From Crotalaria pallida (taxonomy: Eukaryota; Streptophyta; Magnoliopsida; Fabales; Fabaceae): a stretch of DNA of 64,000 nt. The stretch spans positions 97,593,290-97,657,289 of the forward strand of contig CM075649.1 of assembly GCA_037953625.1 (NCBI GenBank), read 5' to 3'. The position numbers and the translations under genes were made by a program. Below the pieces are notes generated by a model. That model was given only the letters and a program-made list of their open reading frames with translations. It did not search any database and was not told the origin of the DNA. Position 1 is the first letter of the stretch. Each line of letters begins with the position of its first letter. Positions 1 to 11,052 of the stretch are shown here, piece after piece.

Positions 1-118
1 GCAAGGTTTTGATTGATCCTACACAAAATCACTTCCTCCCTCTTATTCTTCAAGCTTTCCCTCTATCCCCATGGCTTCTCTCTCTCCTCAAGTCTCTCTC
101 TTCAATCTCAAGACCTAA
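1..118 (+). repeat. Left copy of a flanking sequence, interrupted by element A
   Basis: This stretch is repeated at 11245-11364 with only a few differences (one 2-bp indel in a CT run, two substitutions seen by eye). Here it stops after CAAGACCTAA, where the LTR of element A begins; at the right copy it runs on uninterrupted into AGGGGAGATC. It therefore looks like an occupied site next to an empty copy of the same site. The CT-rich composition and the sequence after the right copy suggest it belongs to an LTR of another Ty3 family (inference). Confidence 0.7.
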
Positions 119-557
119 TGTAACACCCTATAATTAATTACCCTTAATTCCCCTTATATTAAAAATATGAGCTTAAAAATTCATTTTTAATTTATGAAAT
201 TCAACCGTCGAATGGACGGAGTTTCGTCTGTTTTTCGGACTTTTCTAAATCTTCAACCTGATAAACACATTTATTTAATATCAACAGTAGCCAGCAGGGC
301 TCAAATATAAATATATATGCATCACATAGTTGCCCTATGGGCTCAAGAGTAAAATATCAGCATCAGTTTGGCAGAGTGCCAGCATAAATGTAAGGTATGC
401 ATATCAAGAGACCATAACAGCAACTACGCCCAAAAATGAATCATAAACCATGCAAAAAGAAACTATCCTAAGCCTCTCTCAAAAAGAATATATAGCCCAT
501 ATACATCAAATGAATACGGAGGCTTAAGCCAAAATAAATATATCTAAAACCCAACCC

Positions 558-580
558 TACTCTCCCTGTGAGGGAGAGTA
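558..580. promoter_or_regulatory. Perfect hairpin shared by two LTR families
   Basis: TACTCTCCCT and AGGGAGAGTA form a 10-bp perfect stem around a GTG loop. The same hairpin lies at 7580-7602 and, with a 9-bp stem, at 19687-19707 and 25948-25968 in the LTRs of the AlkB-carrying family, whose surrounding sequence is otherwise largely different. The function is unknown. Conservation across families suggests a role in transcript structure or processing (inference). Confidence 0.6.
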
Positions 581-1045
581 ATCCTGCTCGGCCGATCCTG
601 GTGTATACTCCAACTCAGTACCTGAAAAATGGTAAGGAGGTGAGTATTACACAATAAAATAGGGAAGCAGTTTCTATCATGCTATACTAAACCACCAGGC
701 CAAACACATATAATCATATAGTGCATATAAACCAATTAAGCATTCCCAACATAATTCAATTATTTTAATGTCCATAATAAGATTAGTTCTGTCATGGTTT
801 TAAATGTCATTATTTCACACATTTCCCAAAATATACAAGTTGACACAGTTCTCAATCACATGAGTTTAACATCACCATTCTTTCCTTGCACCATTCATTG
901 TTCATTTTCCATACATAATTTTCCATTTGATTATCACATATGACTTTCTCATCAAGTCTTTCGATTCTCCATGAATCTCTCTTCTCTTTTCATACACTTT
1001 AATTTTCTCATAACATTGAAGATTTATTCACGTGGATCCATCATT

Positions 1046-1440
1046 GCGTACAGTCCCACAACCCGGACAATGTCTTACAGCTGCGCACTATGTGCGTCTT
1101 ACGCGATTTATGCGTACAGTCCCACAACCCGGACAACGTCTTACAAGATCTGGATCGCACAAGTCTACGCGTACAGTCCCACAACCCGGACAACGTCTTA
1201 CAAGACATTAAATCAACCCAGTCGATGCGTACAGTCCCACAACCCGGACAACGTCTTACACGACATCAAATCAAATCGGTCAATGCGTACAGTCCCACAA
1301 CCCGGACAACGTCTTACACGACCTCAAACCGAACCAGTCGATGCGTACAGTCCCACAACCCGGACAACGTCTTACACGACTTGATTCACACCAGTCTAAG
1401 CGTACAGTCCCACAACCCGGACAACGTCTTACAAGACATG
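1046..1440 (+). repeat. 58-bp minisatellite in LTR, 7 copies
   Basis: Seven units begin GCGTACAGTCCCACAACCC at about 1046, 1112, 1169, 1227, 1285, 1343 and 1400, a spacing of 57-66 bp. Each unit contains GTCC...GGAC, a short potential stem. The first interval also holds CGCAC-TAT-GTGCG, a hairpin like those in the other LTR families of this window. The matching array in the other LTR is at 8067-8461. Confidence 0.9.
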
Positions 1441-2250
1441 GTTCACACCTTCTTTGTTCATTAAGTCCTTGAATTCCATTTTTAATTTTAATACTTGAAA
1501 TCATTCTCAAAGATTCATCAATTTAAACATCTAATTGTATTTTCAAGGTTCCAAAATTCATTTACATCAATTCCCTACATCATATTATTGTCATTCCTCA
1601 ATTCTAGGGCTCAACATAATTTAACAAAATAACAACCACAAAGCCAAACATCATAGTCACATTTAGGCACAACATAACAACCCAACATACTCTTTATACT
1701 TAGTCACACTTTAATTTAATATTAAGTACCCTAGGGTTCTTAATCCTATTAACAAATATCTCCTAACAATCCAATATAAACACAATATAACCTACCCCCT
1801 AGAGTATGGTAACACAAACCTCCTTACCTCAAGTTCTTAGAGATAGAGAGAGAATTTGAGCTTGGAGCACACTTGAATAATGGCCACAACTCAAAGGAGA
1901 GGGAGGAACCTAAAATCAATAAAATAAAGAGACAATTTATTAAGTTTTGCCCAAGACTCTTGAGGGAAATTCGTGACCCCATCAAGACTTCCCTAGGTTG
2001 ATGATTGAAGTGCCATGGGAGAAAGAGGGAGAGAGAAATTCGAATTCTAGGGGAAAGGAAGAGAAGAACATAAACAACAACCACTTACTTGGAGCTACTA
2101 GGAAGGACGTGGGGATGGACTTGGAGTGATTCTCTTGAGAATTGATCAATTAGAGTGAGTGAATTTGTGCCCTAGAAGAGAGAGAGAGAGTTCGAACTTT
2201 GCAAGATCTAAGAGATGGACGCCCTTTATTTTTTTCAGCATCTACAGCTT

Positions 2251-2326
2251 TTAATCGATTATTAATCGATTATGCCATTTCCCATTTTCTGACCTTAATC
2301 GATTAAGCTGCAGTTTAATCGATTAA
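2251..2326. repeat. Cluster of four TAATCGATTA palindromes
   Basis: Four copies of the palindrome TTAATCGATTAA or its core occur in 76 bp, two overlapping and two spaced. The same palindrome occurs about twenty times in the unrelated SIRE copia element. It could be a protein-binding site; no known factor is claimed. Confidence 0.6.
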
Positions 2327-2615
2327 GCTGTTCAGTTTTGCAGTACCCAGATTTTGAGAGGCCATAACTTCTTCGTTACCCGTTGGATCTTCCTCAAATT
2401 TTAAAGCAAGCTTCCTCACCTATCCTACTTCACATCCAACGGTGGAATTTATGTTTTAAGCTACCAATATTGTTATTATAATTTCCTAAATTCCTATGTT
2501 TTAAACCTAAGGTTGCATGCTCAATTGGCTAAGTTTCTAACTTATGCCCTCAATTCTTCTACCCTAGGACCATCACAGCATAGATTACACTATAAATTAA
2601 GTTTGGGATGTTACA

Positions 2616-2628
2616 ATCCTCTCCCACT
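2616..2628 (-). other. Polypurine tract of element A
   Basis: On the minus strand AGTGGGAGAGGAT directly precedes the LTR terminus, the position and composition expected of a plus-strand primer. The same tract occurs at 9637-9649 and, with one change, at 22263-22275. Confidence 0.75.
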
Positions 2629-2651
2629 TACCCGAATTTCGTCCTCGAAAT

Positions 2652-2861
2652 TCAGTTGTCCTCGAACAAGTGTGGATGAGATTGTCTGATCTTGCTTTCT
2701 AGCTCCCAAGTAGCCTCCTCCACATTGTTCCTGCTCCACATGACTTTTACCAAGCTGATCTCCTTGCCTCTTAATCGCCTCACCTGCCTGTCTTCAATCC
2801 TCACTGGCAACACCTCAAAAGTCAAATTCTCCTTCAAAGGCAAATCGTCCAATGTGACCAC
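2652..2861 (-). pseudogene. Element A integrase C-terminal tail, chromodomain-like
   Basis: This 69-aa open stretch continues the pol protein in another frame. It ends with VKVMWSRNNVEEATWE, the divergent chromodomain-like motif found at the integrase C-terminus of chromoviruses, which in that family targets integration to heterochromatin. It is separated from the main pol ORF by a frameshift near 2935-2945, just before the conserved HDVFHVSQLR stretch (about 2877-2910). The second copy (9673-9882) has the same frameshift. Whether this tail was ever translated is uncertain. Confidence 0.8.
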
Positions 2862-2923
2862 ATGAGTAGGATCATGAATGTATTTCCTTAGCTGTGAAAC
2901 ATGGAATACATCATGAAGCCTAG

Positions 2924-5269
2924 CTAAGTGAGGGGGATAACAATTCTGTAAGCTACCGGACCAACCTTCTTCAAGATCTCATAAGGTCCAACAAACCGAG
3001 GAGTTAGTTTCTTGGACCTAATTGCTCTACCAATCCCAATGACCGGAGACACTCTTAGAAACACATGATCCCCAACATCAAATTCCAAGGGTCTCCTACG
3101 CCTATCAGCATACTTCTTCTGGCGATCCTGGGATGTTTTCATCTTGTTCTTGATCATTGTGATCTTCTCAGTTGTTTCTTTCACAATATCAGGACCTGTC
3201 AACAGATTCTCTCCTATTTGGAACCAACACAGAGGCGTCCTGCACTTTCTGCCATAGAGAGCCTCAAATGGTGCCATGCCAATACTGGAGTGGAAGCTGT
3301 TATTATAAGTAAACTCCATCAACGGCAGTAACTGCTCCCAACTACCAGCCTGCTCCAGAGCACATGCTCTCAATAAGTCCTCCAGTGTCTGGATAGTACG
3401 CTCAGATTGTCCGTCTGTCTGCGGATGATAAGCCGTACTGAATTTCAGCTTAGTACCCAATGCCTCCTGAAGACTCTGCCAAAATCTAGACAGAAATCTC
3501 GGATCACGATCGGATACAATACTGGTAGGAACACCATGTAGTTTCACTATGTCCCTGATATACAACTGAGTCAACTTCTCCAGAGTGTACTTCTTGTGAA
3601 TCGGAATAAATTGGGCACACTTTGTGAGACGGTCCACAACCACCCAAACTGCATCACATCCTGCAGCAGTCCTAGGTAGACATGTCACAAAGTCCATAGC
3701 TATACTATCCCACTTCCACTCCGGTATATCAAGTGATCGCAAGGGACCACCAGGCTTTTGATGCTCAATCTTAACTTTCTGGCAAGTAAGACAATGAGAT
3801 ACATGATCTGCTACATCAGTTTTCAACTTTGGCCACCAATAAATCTTTTTCAGATCTTGGTACATTTTTGTTGCACCAGGATGGAAATTCATTTTGGTAC
3901 GATGTGCTTCCCATAGGATATCCCTTCTGATATCGAAGTCCATGGGAACACATATCCGACCCCTGAATCGAATAATGCCATCTGAACCTTTCACAAAATC
4001 GGGCTCTTCATGGCCCGATGCCCCTTCCAACAACTTCTGTAATTCTGCATCATCAGCTTGTCTCTCTCTAATAAGGCCAATCAAGTCATTAGTAACCTGC
4101 AACATTTCTAGAACAATGCTCTTCTCTTTCACTTGCATGTTCAAATTGAGGTCACTGAACTCTTGGATTAGCTGCATCTCCTTCACCATCAAATTGCTGA
4201 CATGCAAAGTCTTGCGGCTTAGTGCATCAGCCACTACATTGGCCTTTCCCAGATGATACTGGAGATTGAAATCATAGTCCTTCAGAAACTCCATCCACCT
4301 CCTCTGTCTCATATTCAACTCTTTTTGATCAAAGAGATAGCGAAGGCTTTTATGATCACTAAAGACTTCAAATTTTGAACCATACAGATAGTGCCTCCAG
4401 ATTTTCAAAGCAAAAACTACTGCTGCCAACTCAAGATCATGAGTGGGATAGTTCTGCTCATGCTGTCTCAACTGCCTGGATGCATAGGCTATGACTTGTC
4501 CTTGCTGCATCAGCACACAACCCAACCCTTGTTTTGAAGCATCACAATACACTACAAAGGATTGAGTCGGATCCGGCAAAATCAACACTGGGGAACTAGT
4601 CAATCGCCTCTTCAACTCCTGGAAGCTATCTTCACATTCTGGGGACCATTCAAACGGAACACCTGTCCACGTAAGAGTAGTCAAAGGAAGAGCTAATTTA
4701 GAAAACCCCTCAATGAACCTCCTATAATACCCAGCCATGCCAAGGAAACTTCTGATCTCAGTAATGGACTGGGGTCTCTCCCACTTAAGCACCGCTTCCA
4801 CCTTAGAAGGGTCAACAACAACTCCCTTCTCAGAAATCACATGCCCCAGAAAATGAACTTTATTCAACCAGAAACTACATTTAGAAAACTTGGCATAGAG
4901 ATGTTTGTCTTTGAGAACTTGGAGCACCGTTCTCAAATGCTCTTCATGCTCCTTCTGGCTCTTGGAATAGATAAGAATGTCATCAATGAACACAATGACA
5001 AATGAGTCTAAGTACGGCCTGAAGATCCTGTTCATGTAATCCATGAAGATAGCAGGTGCATTCGTGAGACCGAAAGGCATCACCACATATTCAAAATGCC
5101 CATACCGAGATCTAAAAGCAGTTTTAGGAATGTCCTCCTCTCGGATACGGATTTGATGGTATCCAGATCGGAGGTCGATTTTTGAGAAGACTGCAGCTCC
5201 CCTAAGCTGATCCAACAAATCATCAATGCGTGGGAGCGGATATTTATTCCTCACCGTCACTGCATTCAA
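2924..5269 (-). pseudogene. Element A pol: RT, RNase H and integrase
   Basis: A 781-aa reading frame covers most of pol. RT carries its first catalytic Asp in SKIDLRSGY (D32) and FIDD at 94-97. RNase H has D243, E280, D305 and D348 (VADAL). Integrase has the zinc-binding set H456, H463, C493, C496 and a D526-D587-E623 triad with 35 residues between the last two, the expected spacing. The frame is cut upstream by a TAG just before NAVTVRN, and RT sequence before that (about 5270-5476) is frameshifted. It ends prematurely at the frameshift before the chromodomain. The catalytic residues survive but the protein is broken at both ends. All other ORFs here are shadows. Confidence 0.92.
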
Positions 5270-5476
5270 CTAACGGTAATCAGTGCACATGCGAACACTT
5301 CCATCCTTCTTTTTAACAAAGAGGATAGGAGCCCCCCCATGGGGAAACACTCGGTCTTATGAACCCTTTCGCTAAAAGCTCCTCCAACTGCTTCTTCAAC
5401 TCTTCCACTCTGGAGGGGCCATTCTGTAAGGCGCTTTAGATATCGGGCCGGCACCAGGCATAAGATCAATGCCAAA

Positions 5477-6961
5477 TTATACTTCTCTGGCTGGAGGCAA
5501 TCCAGGAATTTCAGCTGGAAAAACATCCGGAAACTCACAAACCACTGGGATTTTGCTAATATCCGATGCTTCCTCATCATCCATGGCCGACACAGAGACT
5601 TGACAGAAAATTACTGACTTCTGGCTACAATCAAGAAGGACACGGTTCTGGGACATCCAGTCCATGCCTAGAATGATATCCAGCTTGGTTAAGGGCAAAC
5701 ATATCAAGTTCACTTTGAATTCCCGCTCCAATACTCGAAGAGGGCAATCCAAGCACATCAAAGATGTAACCACAGCTGAATTTGTAGGGGTAGAAACAGA
5801 CAATTTAAAAGGCATCTCAACAGCAGATAACTTTAGTCTCTCCATGCAATTGACAGAAATAAAAGAGTGTGTAGCTCCACAGTCAAATAGAATACCACAT
5901 GCAATATCATTTATATGACCAATACCTCGAATAAGCTCATCAGCCTCTGTCACCTCCTCTCCATCAAGAGTGTACACCTTCCCTTTCTGAAGTGGGCGGC
6001 CATCAGCAATCCTCTGCGCCCTAGTCACATTTGCTTCCTTCTTAACTGCATTCTGCGGGCAATTAGAAACAATATGGCCTGGCTGCCCACACTTAAAACA
6101 GGTGACTCTAGGCTAATTCTGGCTCATACTCCAGCATACACCCCTATGAGGCTTGCCACACTGAGGACAAGGCGGAATAGGACCAGGTGAACTCCCCATA
6201 GGGCCAGCATATGGACCTGGTCACTGCACCGCTCCCTTGCCCCTCATAGGACCACCACTTTTCTGCACAGTTTTGCTTTTATCTTTTGCCATCTTCCTCT
6301 TAAGCCCCTTCTCATAAGTGCTCGCCATGTTGACCAAACGGGCCAAGTTGTCAATATTGTGATACTCGCAAGAGAGGCAAATATCAGTCCTGAGTCCAGA
6401 CTCAAACTTGACGCATTTGCCGCGCTCACTGGCATCCCGATAGTCAAAGAATCGGATAAGATCTTCAAATCTAGCTGCATAATCCCCAACTGACATAGAG
6501 CCCTGAGTCAACTGAAGAAATGCAATCTCCTTCTCCCTTCTCACGTCTTCAGGGAAATACTTCCCTAGAAAAAGACCCTTGAATACTTCCCAAGGAACCA
6601 CCGGATTGGCTGCCTCCAATCCCCTCCTCTGCTGGTCCCACCAATGCTCAGCCTCATTGGTTAGCATAAATTCCGCCAGTCGCACATGCTGCTCCATGGG
6701 TGGGTGAATAGAGCGGAGGATCTTCTCGATCTCCTGAATCCATCTCTGGGCTCCATCAGGGTCATTTCCACCCTCAAAGCGAGGTGGATCATTCTTGCGG
6801 AACCTAGCCATCCAGTCCACCTATACTGGAGCTGGTTGCATAGCTGCTGCAACTGCTGCGGCTGCGGCAGCTGCCATCTGCTCTCCTTGCTGCTGCTGCA
6901 TCTGTGACAGATGCTCCAGAGTGGCTGCAAGCCCATCATTAGCAGCCCTCCTTTCAGCCAT
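5477..6961 (-). pseudogene. Element A gag-protease
   Basis: A single frame runs from an ATG at 6961 to about 5477 with three in-frame stops: TAG at 6821-6823, TGA at 6221-6223 and TAG at 6112-6114. It contains an Ala/Gln-rich N-terminus, a retrotransposon gag core (6221-6820, 199 aa, with GGNDPDGAQRWI and EAEHWW), a CCHC knuckle CFKCGQPGHIVSNC near 6060-6100, and an aspartic protease with LFDCGATHSFIS. Gag would form the particle and the protease would mature the polyprotein. The two TAG stops are consistent with CAG-to-TAG change, typical of methylated plant repeats. Confidence 0.88.
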
Positions 6962-7124
6962 ACTGCTTAGCCAAAGAGAGCGGAAAAATAAGACTTAAAT
7001 ACTTAATGTATACATAGTACTATAATCATACTACTAAATTCCTAAACTTTTACTATGAGCATTCATTACTCGCTAGGTGAGTAATCGTGTGGAGTTTGCA
7101 TAACTCCAAGGCCGAGGAGAAACT

Positions 7125-7136
7125 GCTCTGATACCA
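7125..7136 (-). other. Primer-binding site, tRNA-iMet type
   Basis: The minus strand reads TGGTATCAGAGC four bases inside the right LTR. This is the standard initiator-methionine tRNA primer complement and sets the orientation of the element. Confidence 0.9.
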
Positions 7137-7140
7137 TACA

Positions 7141-9636
7141 TGTAACACCCTATAATTAATTACCCTTAATTCCCCTTATATTAAAAATATGAGCTTAAAA
7201 ATTCATTTTTAATTTATGAAATTCAACCGTCGAACGAACGGAGTTTCGTCTGTTTTTCAGACTTTTCTAAATCTTCAACCTGATAAACACATTTATTTAA
7301 TATCAACAGTAGCCAGTAGGGCTCAAATATAAATATATATGCATCACATAGTTGCCCTATGGGCTCAAGAGTAAAATATCAGCATCAGTTTGTCAGAGTG
7401 CCAGCATAAATGTAAGGTATGCATATCAAGAGACCATAACAGCAACTACGCCCAAAAATGAATCATAAACCATGCAAAAAGAAACTATCCTAAGCCTCTC
7501 TCAAAAAGAATATATAGCCCATATACATCAAATGAATACGGAGGCTTAGACCAAAATAAATATATCTAAAACCCAACCCTACTCTCCCTGTGAGGGAGAG
7601 TAATCCTGCTCGGCCGATCCTGGTGTATACTCCAACTCAGTACCTGAAAAATGGTAAGGAGGTGAGTATTACACAATAAAATAGGGAAGCAGTTTCTATC
7701 ATGCTATACTGAACCACCAGGCCAAACACATATAATCATATAGTGCATATAAACCAATTAAGCATTCCCAACATAATTCAATTATTTTAATGTCCATAAT
7801 AAGATTAGTTCTGGCATGGTTTTAAATGTCATTATTTCACACATTTCCCAAAATATACAAGTTGACACAGTTCTCAATCACATGAGTTTAACATCACCAT
7901 TCTTTCCTTGCACCATTCATTGTTCATTTTCCATACATAATTTTCCATTTGATTATCACATATGACTTTCTCATCAAGTCTTTCGATTCTCCATGAATCT
8001 CTCTTCTCTTTTCATACACTTTAATTTTCTCATAACATTGAAGATTTATTCACGTGGATCCATCATTGCGTACAGTCCCACAACCCAGACAACGTCTTAT
8101 AGCTGCGCACTATGTGCGTCTTACGCGATCTATGCGTACAGTCCCACAACCCGGACAACGTCTTACAAGATCTGGATCGCACAAGTCTATGCGTACAGTC
8201 CCACAACCCGGACAACGTCTTACAAGACATTAAATCAACCCAGTCGATGCGTGCAGTCCCACAACCCGGACAACGTCTTACACGACATCAAATCAAATCG
8301 GTCAATGCGTACAGTCCCACAACCCGGACAACGTCTTACACGACCTCAAACCGAACCAGTCGATGCGTACAGTCCCACAACCCGGACAACGTCTTACACG
8401 ACTTGATTCACACCAGTCTAAGCGTACAGTCCCACAACCCGGACAACGTCTTACAAGACATGGTTCACACCTTCTTTGTTCATTAAGTCCTTGAATTCCA
8501 TTTTCAATTTTAATACTTGTAATCATTCTCAAAGATTCATCAATTTAAACATCTAATTGTATTTTCAAGGTTCCAAAATTCATTTACATCAATTCCCTAC
8601 ATCATATTATTGTCATTCCTCAATTCTAGGGCTCAACATAATTTAACAAAATAACAACCACAAAGCCAAACATCATAGTCACATTTAGGCACAACATAAC
8701 AACCCAACATACTCTTTATACTTAGTCACACTTTAATTTAATATTAAGTACCCTAGGGTTCTTAATCCTATTAACAAATATCTCCTAACAATCCAATATA
8801 AACACAATATAACCTACCCCCTAGAGTATGGTAACACAAACCTCCTTACCTCAAGTTCTTAGAGATAGAGAGAGAATTTGAGCTTGGAGCACACTTGAAT
8901 AATGGCCACAACTCAAAGGAGAGGGAGGAACCTAAAATCAATAAAATAAAGAGACAATTTATTAAGTTTTGCCCAAGACTCTTGAGGGAAATTTGTGACC
9001 CCATCAAGACTTCCCTAGGTTGATGATTGAAGTGCCATGGGAGAAAGAGGGAGAGAGAAATTCGAATTCTAGGGGAAAGGAAGAGAAGAACATAAACAAC
9101 AACCACTTACTTGGAGCTACAAGGAAGGACGTGGGGATGGACTTGGAGTTATTCTCTTGAGAATTGATCAATTAGAGTGAGTGAATTTGTGCCCTAGAAG
9201 AGAGAGAGTTCGAACTTTGCATGATCTAAGAGATGGACGCCCTTTATTTTTTTTTTCAGCATCTACAGCTTTTAATCGATTATTAATCGATTATGCCATT
9301 TCCCATTTTCTGACCTTAATCGATTAAGCTGCAGTTTAATCGATTAAGCTATTCAGTTTTGTAGTACCCAGACTTTGAGAGGCCATAACTTCTTCGTTAC
9401 CCGTTGGATCTTCCTCAAATTTTAAAGCAAGCTTCCTCACCTATCCTACTTCACATCCAACGGTGGAATTTATGTTTTAAGCTACCAATCTTGTTATTCT
9501 AATTTCCTAAATTCCTATGTTTTAAACATAAGGTTGCATGCTCAATTGGCTAAGATTCTAACTTATGCCCTCAATTCTTCTACCCTAGGACTATCACAGC
9601 ATAGATTACACTATAAATTAAGTTTGGGATGTTACA
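7141..9636 (-). repeat. LTR shared between element A and a truncated second copy
   Basis: This 2496-bp sequence is nearly identical to 119-2615. It is the 5' LTR of element A on the minus strand and at the same time abuts a second, truncated internal region at 9637. That arrangement is typical of unequal recombination between two copies. It includes the minisatellite (8067-8461) and the palindrome cluster (about 9273-9350). Confidence 0.93.
8067..8461 (+). repeat. 58-bp minisatellite, second LTR copy
   Basis: The same seven-unit array as 1046-1440 with a few substitutions (for example GCGTGCAG in the fourth unit). Copy number has stayed equal in both LTRs, which fits a fairly recent common origin. 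Confidence 0.88.
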
Positions 9637-10980
9637 ATCCTCTCCCACTTACCCGAATTTCGTCCTCGAAATTCAGTTGTCCTCGAACAAGTGTGGATGA
9701 GATTGTCTGATCTTGCTTTCTAGCTCCCAAGTAGGCTCCTCCACATTGTTCCTGCTCCAAATGACTTTTACCAAGCTGATCTCCTTGCCTCTTAATCGCC
9801 TCACCTGCCTGTCTTCAATCCTCACTGGCAACACCTCAAAAGTCAAATTCTCCTTCAAAGGCAAATCGTCCAATGTGACCACATGAGTAGGATCATGAAT
9901 GTATTTCCTTAGCTGTGAAACATGGAATACATCATGAAGCCTAGCTAAGTGAGGGGGATAACAATTCTGTAAGCTACCGGACCAACCTTCTTCAAGATCT
10001 CATAAGGTCCAACAAACCGAGGAGTTAGTTTCTTGGACCTAATTGCTCTACCAATCCCAATGACCGGAGACACTCTTAGAAACACATGATCCCCAACATC
10101 AAATTCCAAGGGTCTCCTACGCCTATCAGCATACTTCTTCTGGCGATCCTGGGATGTTTTCATCTTGTTCTTGATCATTGTGATCTTCTCAGTTGTTTCT
10201 TTCACAATATCAGGACCTGTCAACAGATTCTCTCCTATTTGGAACCAACACAGAGGCGTCCTGCACTTTCTGCCATAGAGAGCCTCAAATGGTGCCATGC
10301 CAATACTGGAGTGGAAGCTGTTATTATAAGTAAACTCCATCAACGGCAGTAACTGCTCCCAACTACCAGCCTGCTCCAGAGCACATGCTCTCAATAAGTC
10401 CTCCAGTGTCTGGATAGTACGCTCAGATTGTCCGTCTGTCTGCGGATGATAAGCCGTACTGAATTTCAGCTTAGTACCCAATGCCTCCTGAAGACTCTGC
10501 CAAAATCTAGACAGAAATCTCGGATCACGATCGGATACAATACTGGTAGGAACACCATGTAGTTTCACTATGTCCCTGATATACAACTGAGTCAACTTCT
10601 CCAGAGTGTACTTCTTGTGAATCGGAATAAATTGGGCACACTTTGTGAGACGGTCCACAACCACCCAAACTGCATCACATCCTGCAGCAGTCCTAGGTAG
10701 ACCTGTCACAAAGTCCATAGCTATACTATCCCACTTCCACTCCGGTATATCAAGTGATCGCAAGGGACCACCAGGCTTTTGATGCTCAATCTTAACTTTC
10801 TGGCAAGTAAGACAATGAGATACATGATCTGCTACATCGGTTTTCAACTTTGGCCACCAATAAATCTTTTTCAGATCTTGGTACATTTTTGTTGCACCAG
10901 GATGGAAATTCATTTTGGTACGATGTGCTTCCCATAGGATATCCCTTCTGATCTCGAAGTCCATGGGAACACATATCCGA
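9637..10980 (-). mobile_element. Truncated second internal region of element A type
   Basis: The sequence repeats 2616-3961 almost exactly, covering the polypurine tract, chromodomain tail and most of integrase. It breaks off at 10980 within integrase, just before the point equivalent to 3960. No gag, protease or RT and no outer LTR remain. Confidence 0.92.
9673..9882 (-). pseudogene. Chromodomain-like tail, second copy
   Basis: This 69-aa stretch is almost identical to 2652-2861, with two amino acid differences (M to I and A to P in the WSRNNVEE region). The frameshift separating it from integrase is present at the same site as in the first copy, so the two copies inherited one defect. Confidence 0.78.
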
Positions 10981-10994
10981 TTTATGTGTTTCAC
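9945..10994 (-). pseudogene. Truncated integrase, second copy
   Basis: The 349-aa frame contains the HHCC zinc site, the three integrase catalytic acids and the GPYEIL region, nearly identical to the C-terminal part of 2924-5269. The first five codons come from junction sequence, not retrotransposon. Everything N-terminal (RNase H, RT) is missing. It ends at the shared frameshift, so it is a dead fragment. Confidence 0.88.
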
Positions 10995-11052
10995 GATTTA
11001 TGTGTTTCACATCCAACGGTGGAATTTATGTTTTAAGCTACCAATCTTGTTA
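10979..11052 (+). repeat. Rearrangement junction with a 16-bp tandem duplication
   Basis: GATTTATGTGTTTCAC occurs twice in tandem (10979-10994 and 10995-11010). It is followed by 45 bp (11008-11052) identical to LTR positions 9452-9496. The short duplication plus displaced LTR piece looks like a scar of error-prone repair or template switching (inference). Confidence 0.7.

Larger units (their letters stand above)
119..2615 (-). repeat. Element A left LTR (3' LTR on minus strand)
   Basis: This 2497-bp sequence starts TGTAACACC and ends GATGTTACA. It matches 7141-9636 nearly base for base. Within it are a perfect 10-bp-stem hairpin (558-580), a 58-bp minisatellite (1046-1440) and a cluster of four TAATCGATTA palindromes (2251-2326). 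The short ORFs inside it are by-products of the minisatellite and low-complexity sequence. Confidence 0.93.
119..9636 (-). mobile_element. Element A: Ty3 chromovirus LTR retrotransposon, decayed
   Basis: Two near-identical ~2.5-kb LTRs (119-2615 and 7141-9636), both TGTAACACC...GGATGTTACA, flank a 4.5-kb internal region read on the minus strand. The primer-binding site next to the right LTR matches initiator tRNA-Met, and a purine-rich tract adjoins the left LTR. Gene order on the minus strand is gag, protease, RT, RNase H, integrase and a chromodomain-like tail, as in the Tekay/Del type of chromovirus. The left flank CCTAA may be half of a target duplication, but the matching right copy is missing because another partial internal region follows directly. 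Premature stops and frameshifts show the element is inactive. Confidence 0.92.

Noticed and set aside
1046..1440. CRISPR-like array
   Set aside because: Units are contiguous 58-bp minisatellite repeats with no distinct spacers, inside a plant LTR and without cas genes.
971..1510. ORFs of 76-137 aa on both strands over the LTR minisatellite (also 7993-8532)
   Set aside because: They are produced by the repeated 58-bp unit being open in several frames. The same array sits in two LTRs and no codon-level signal is visible.
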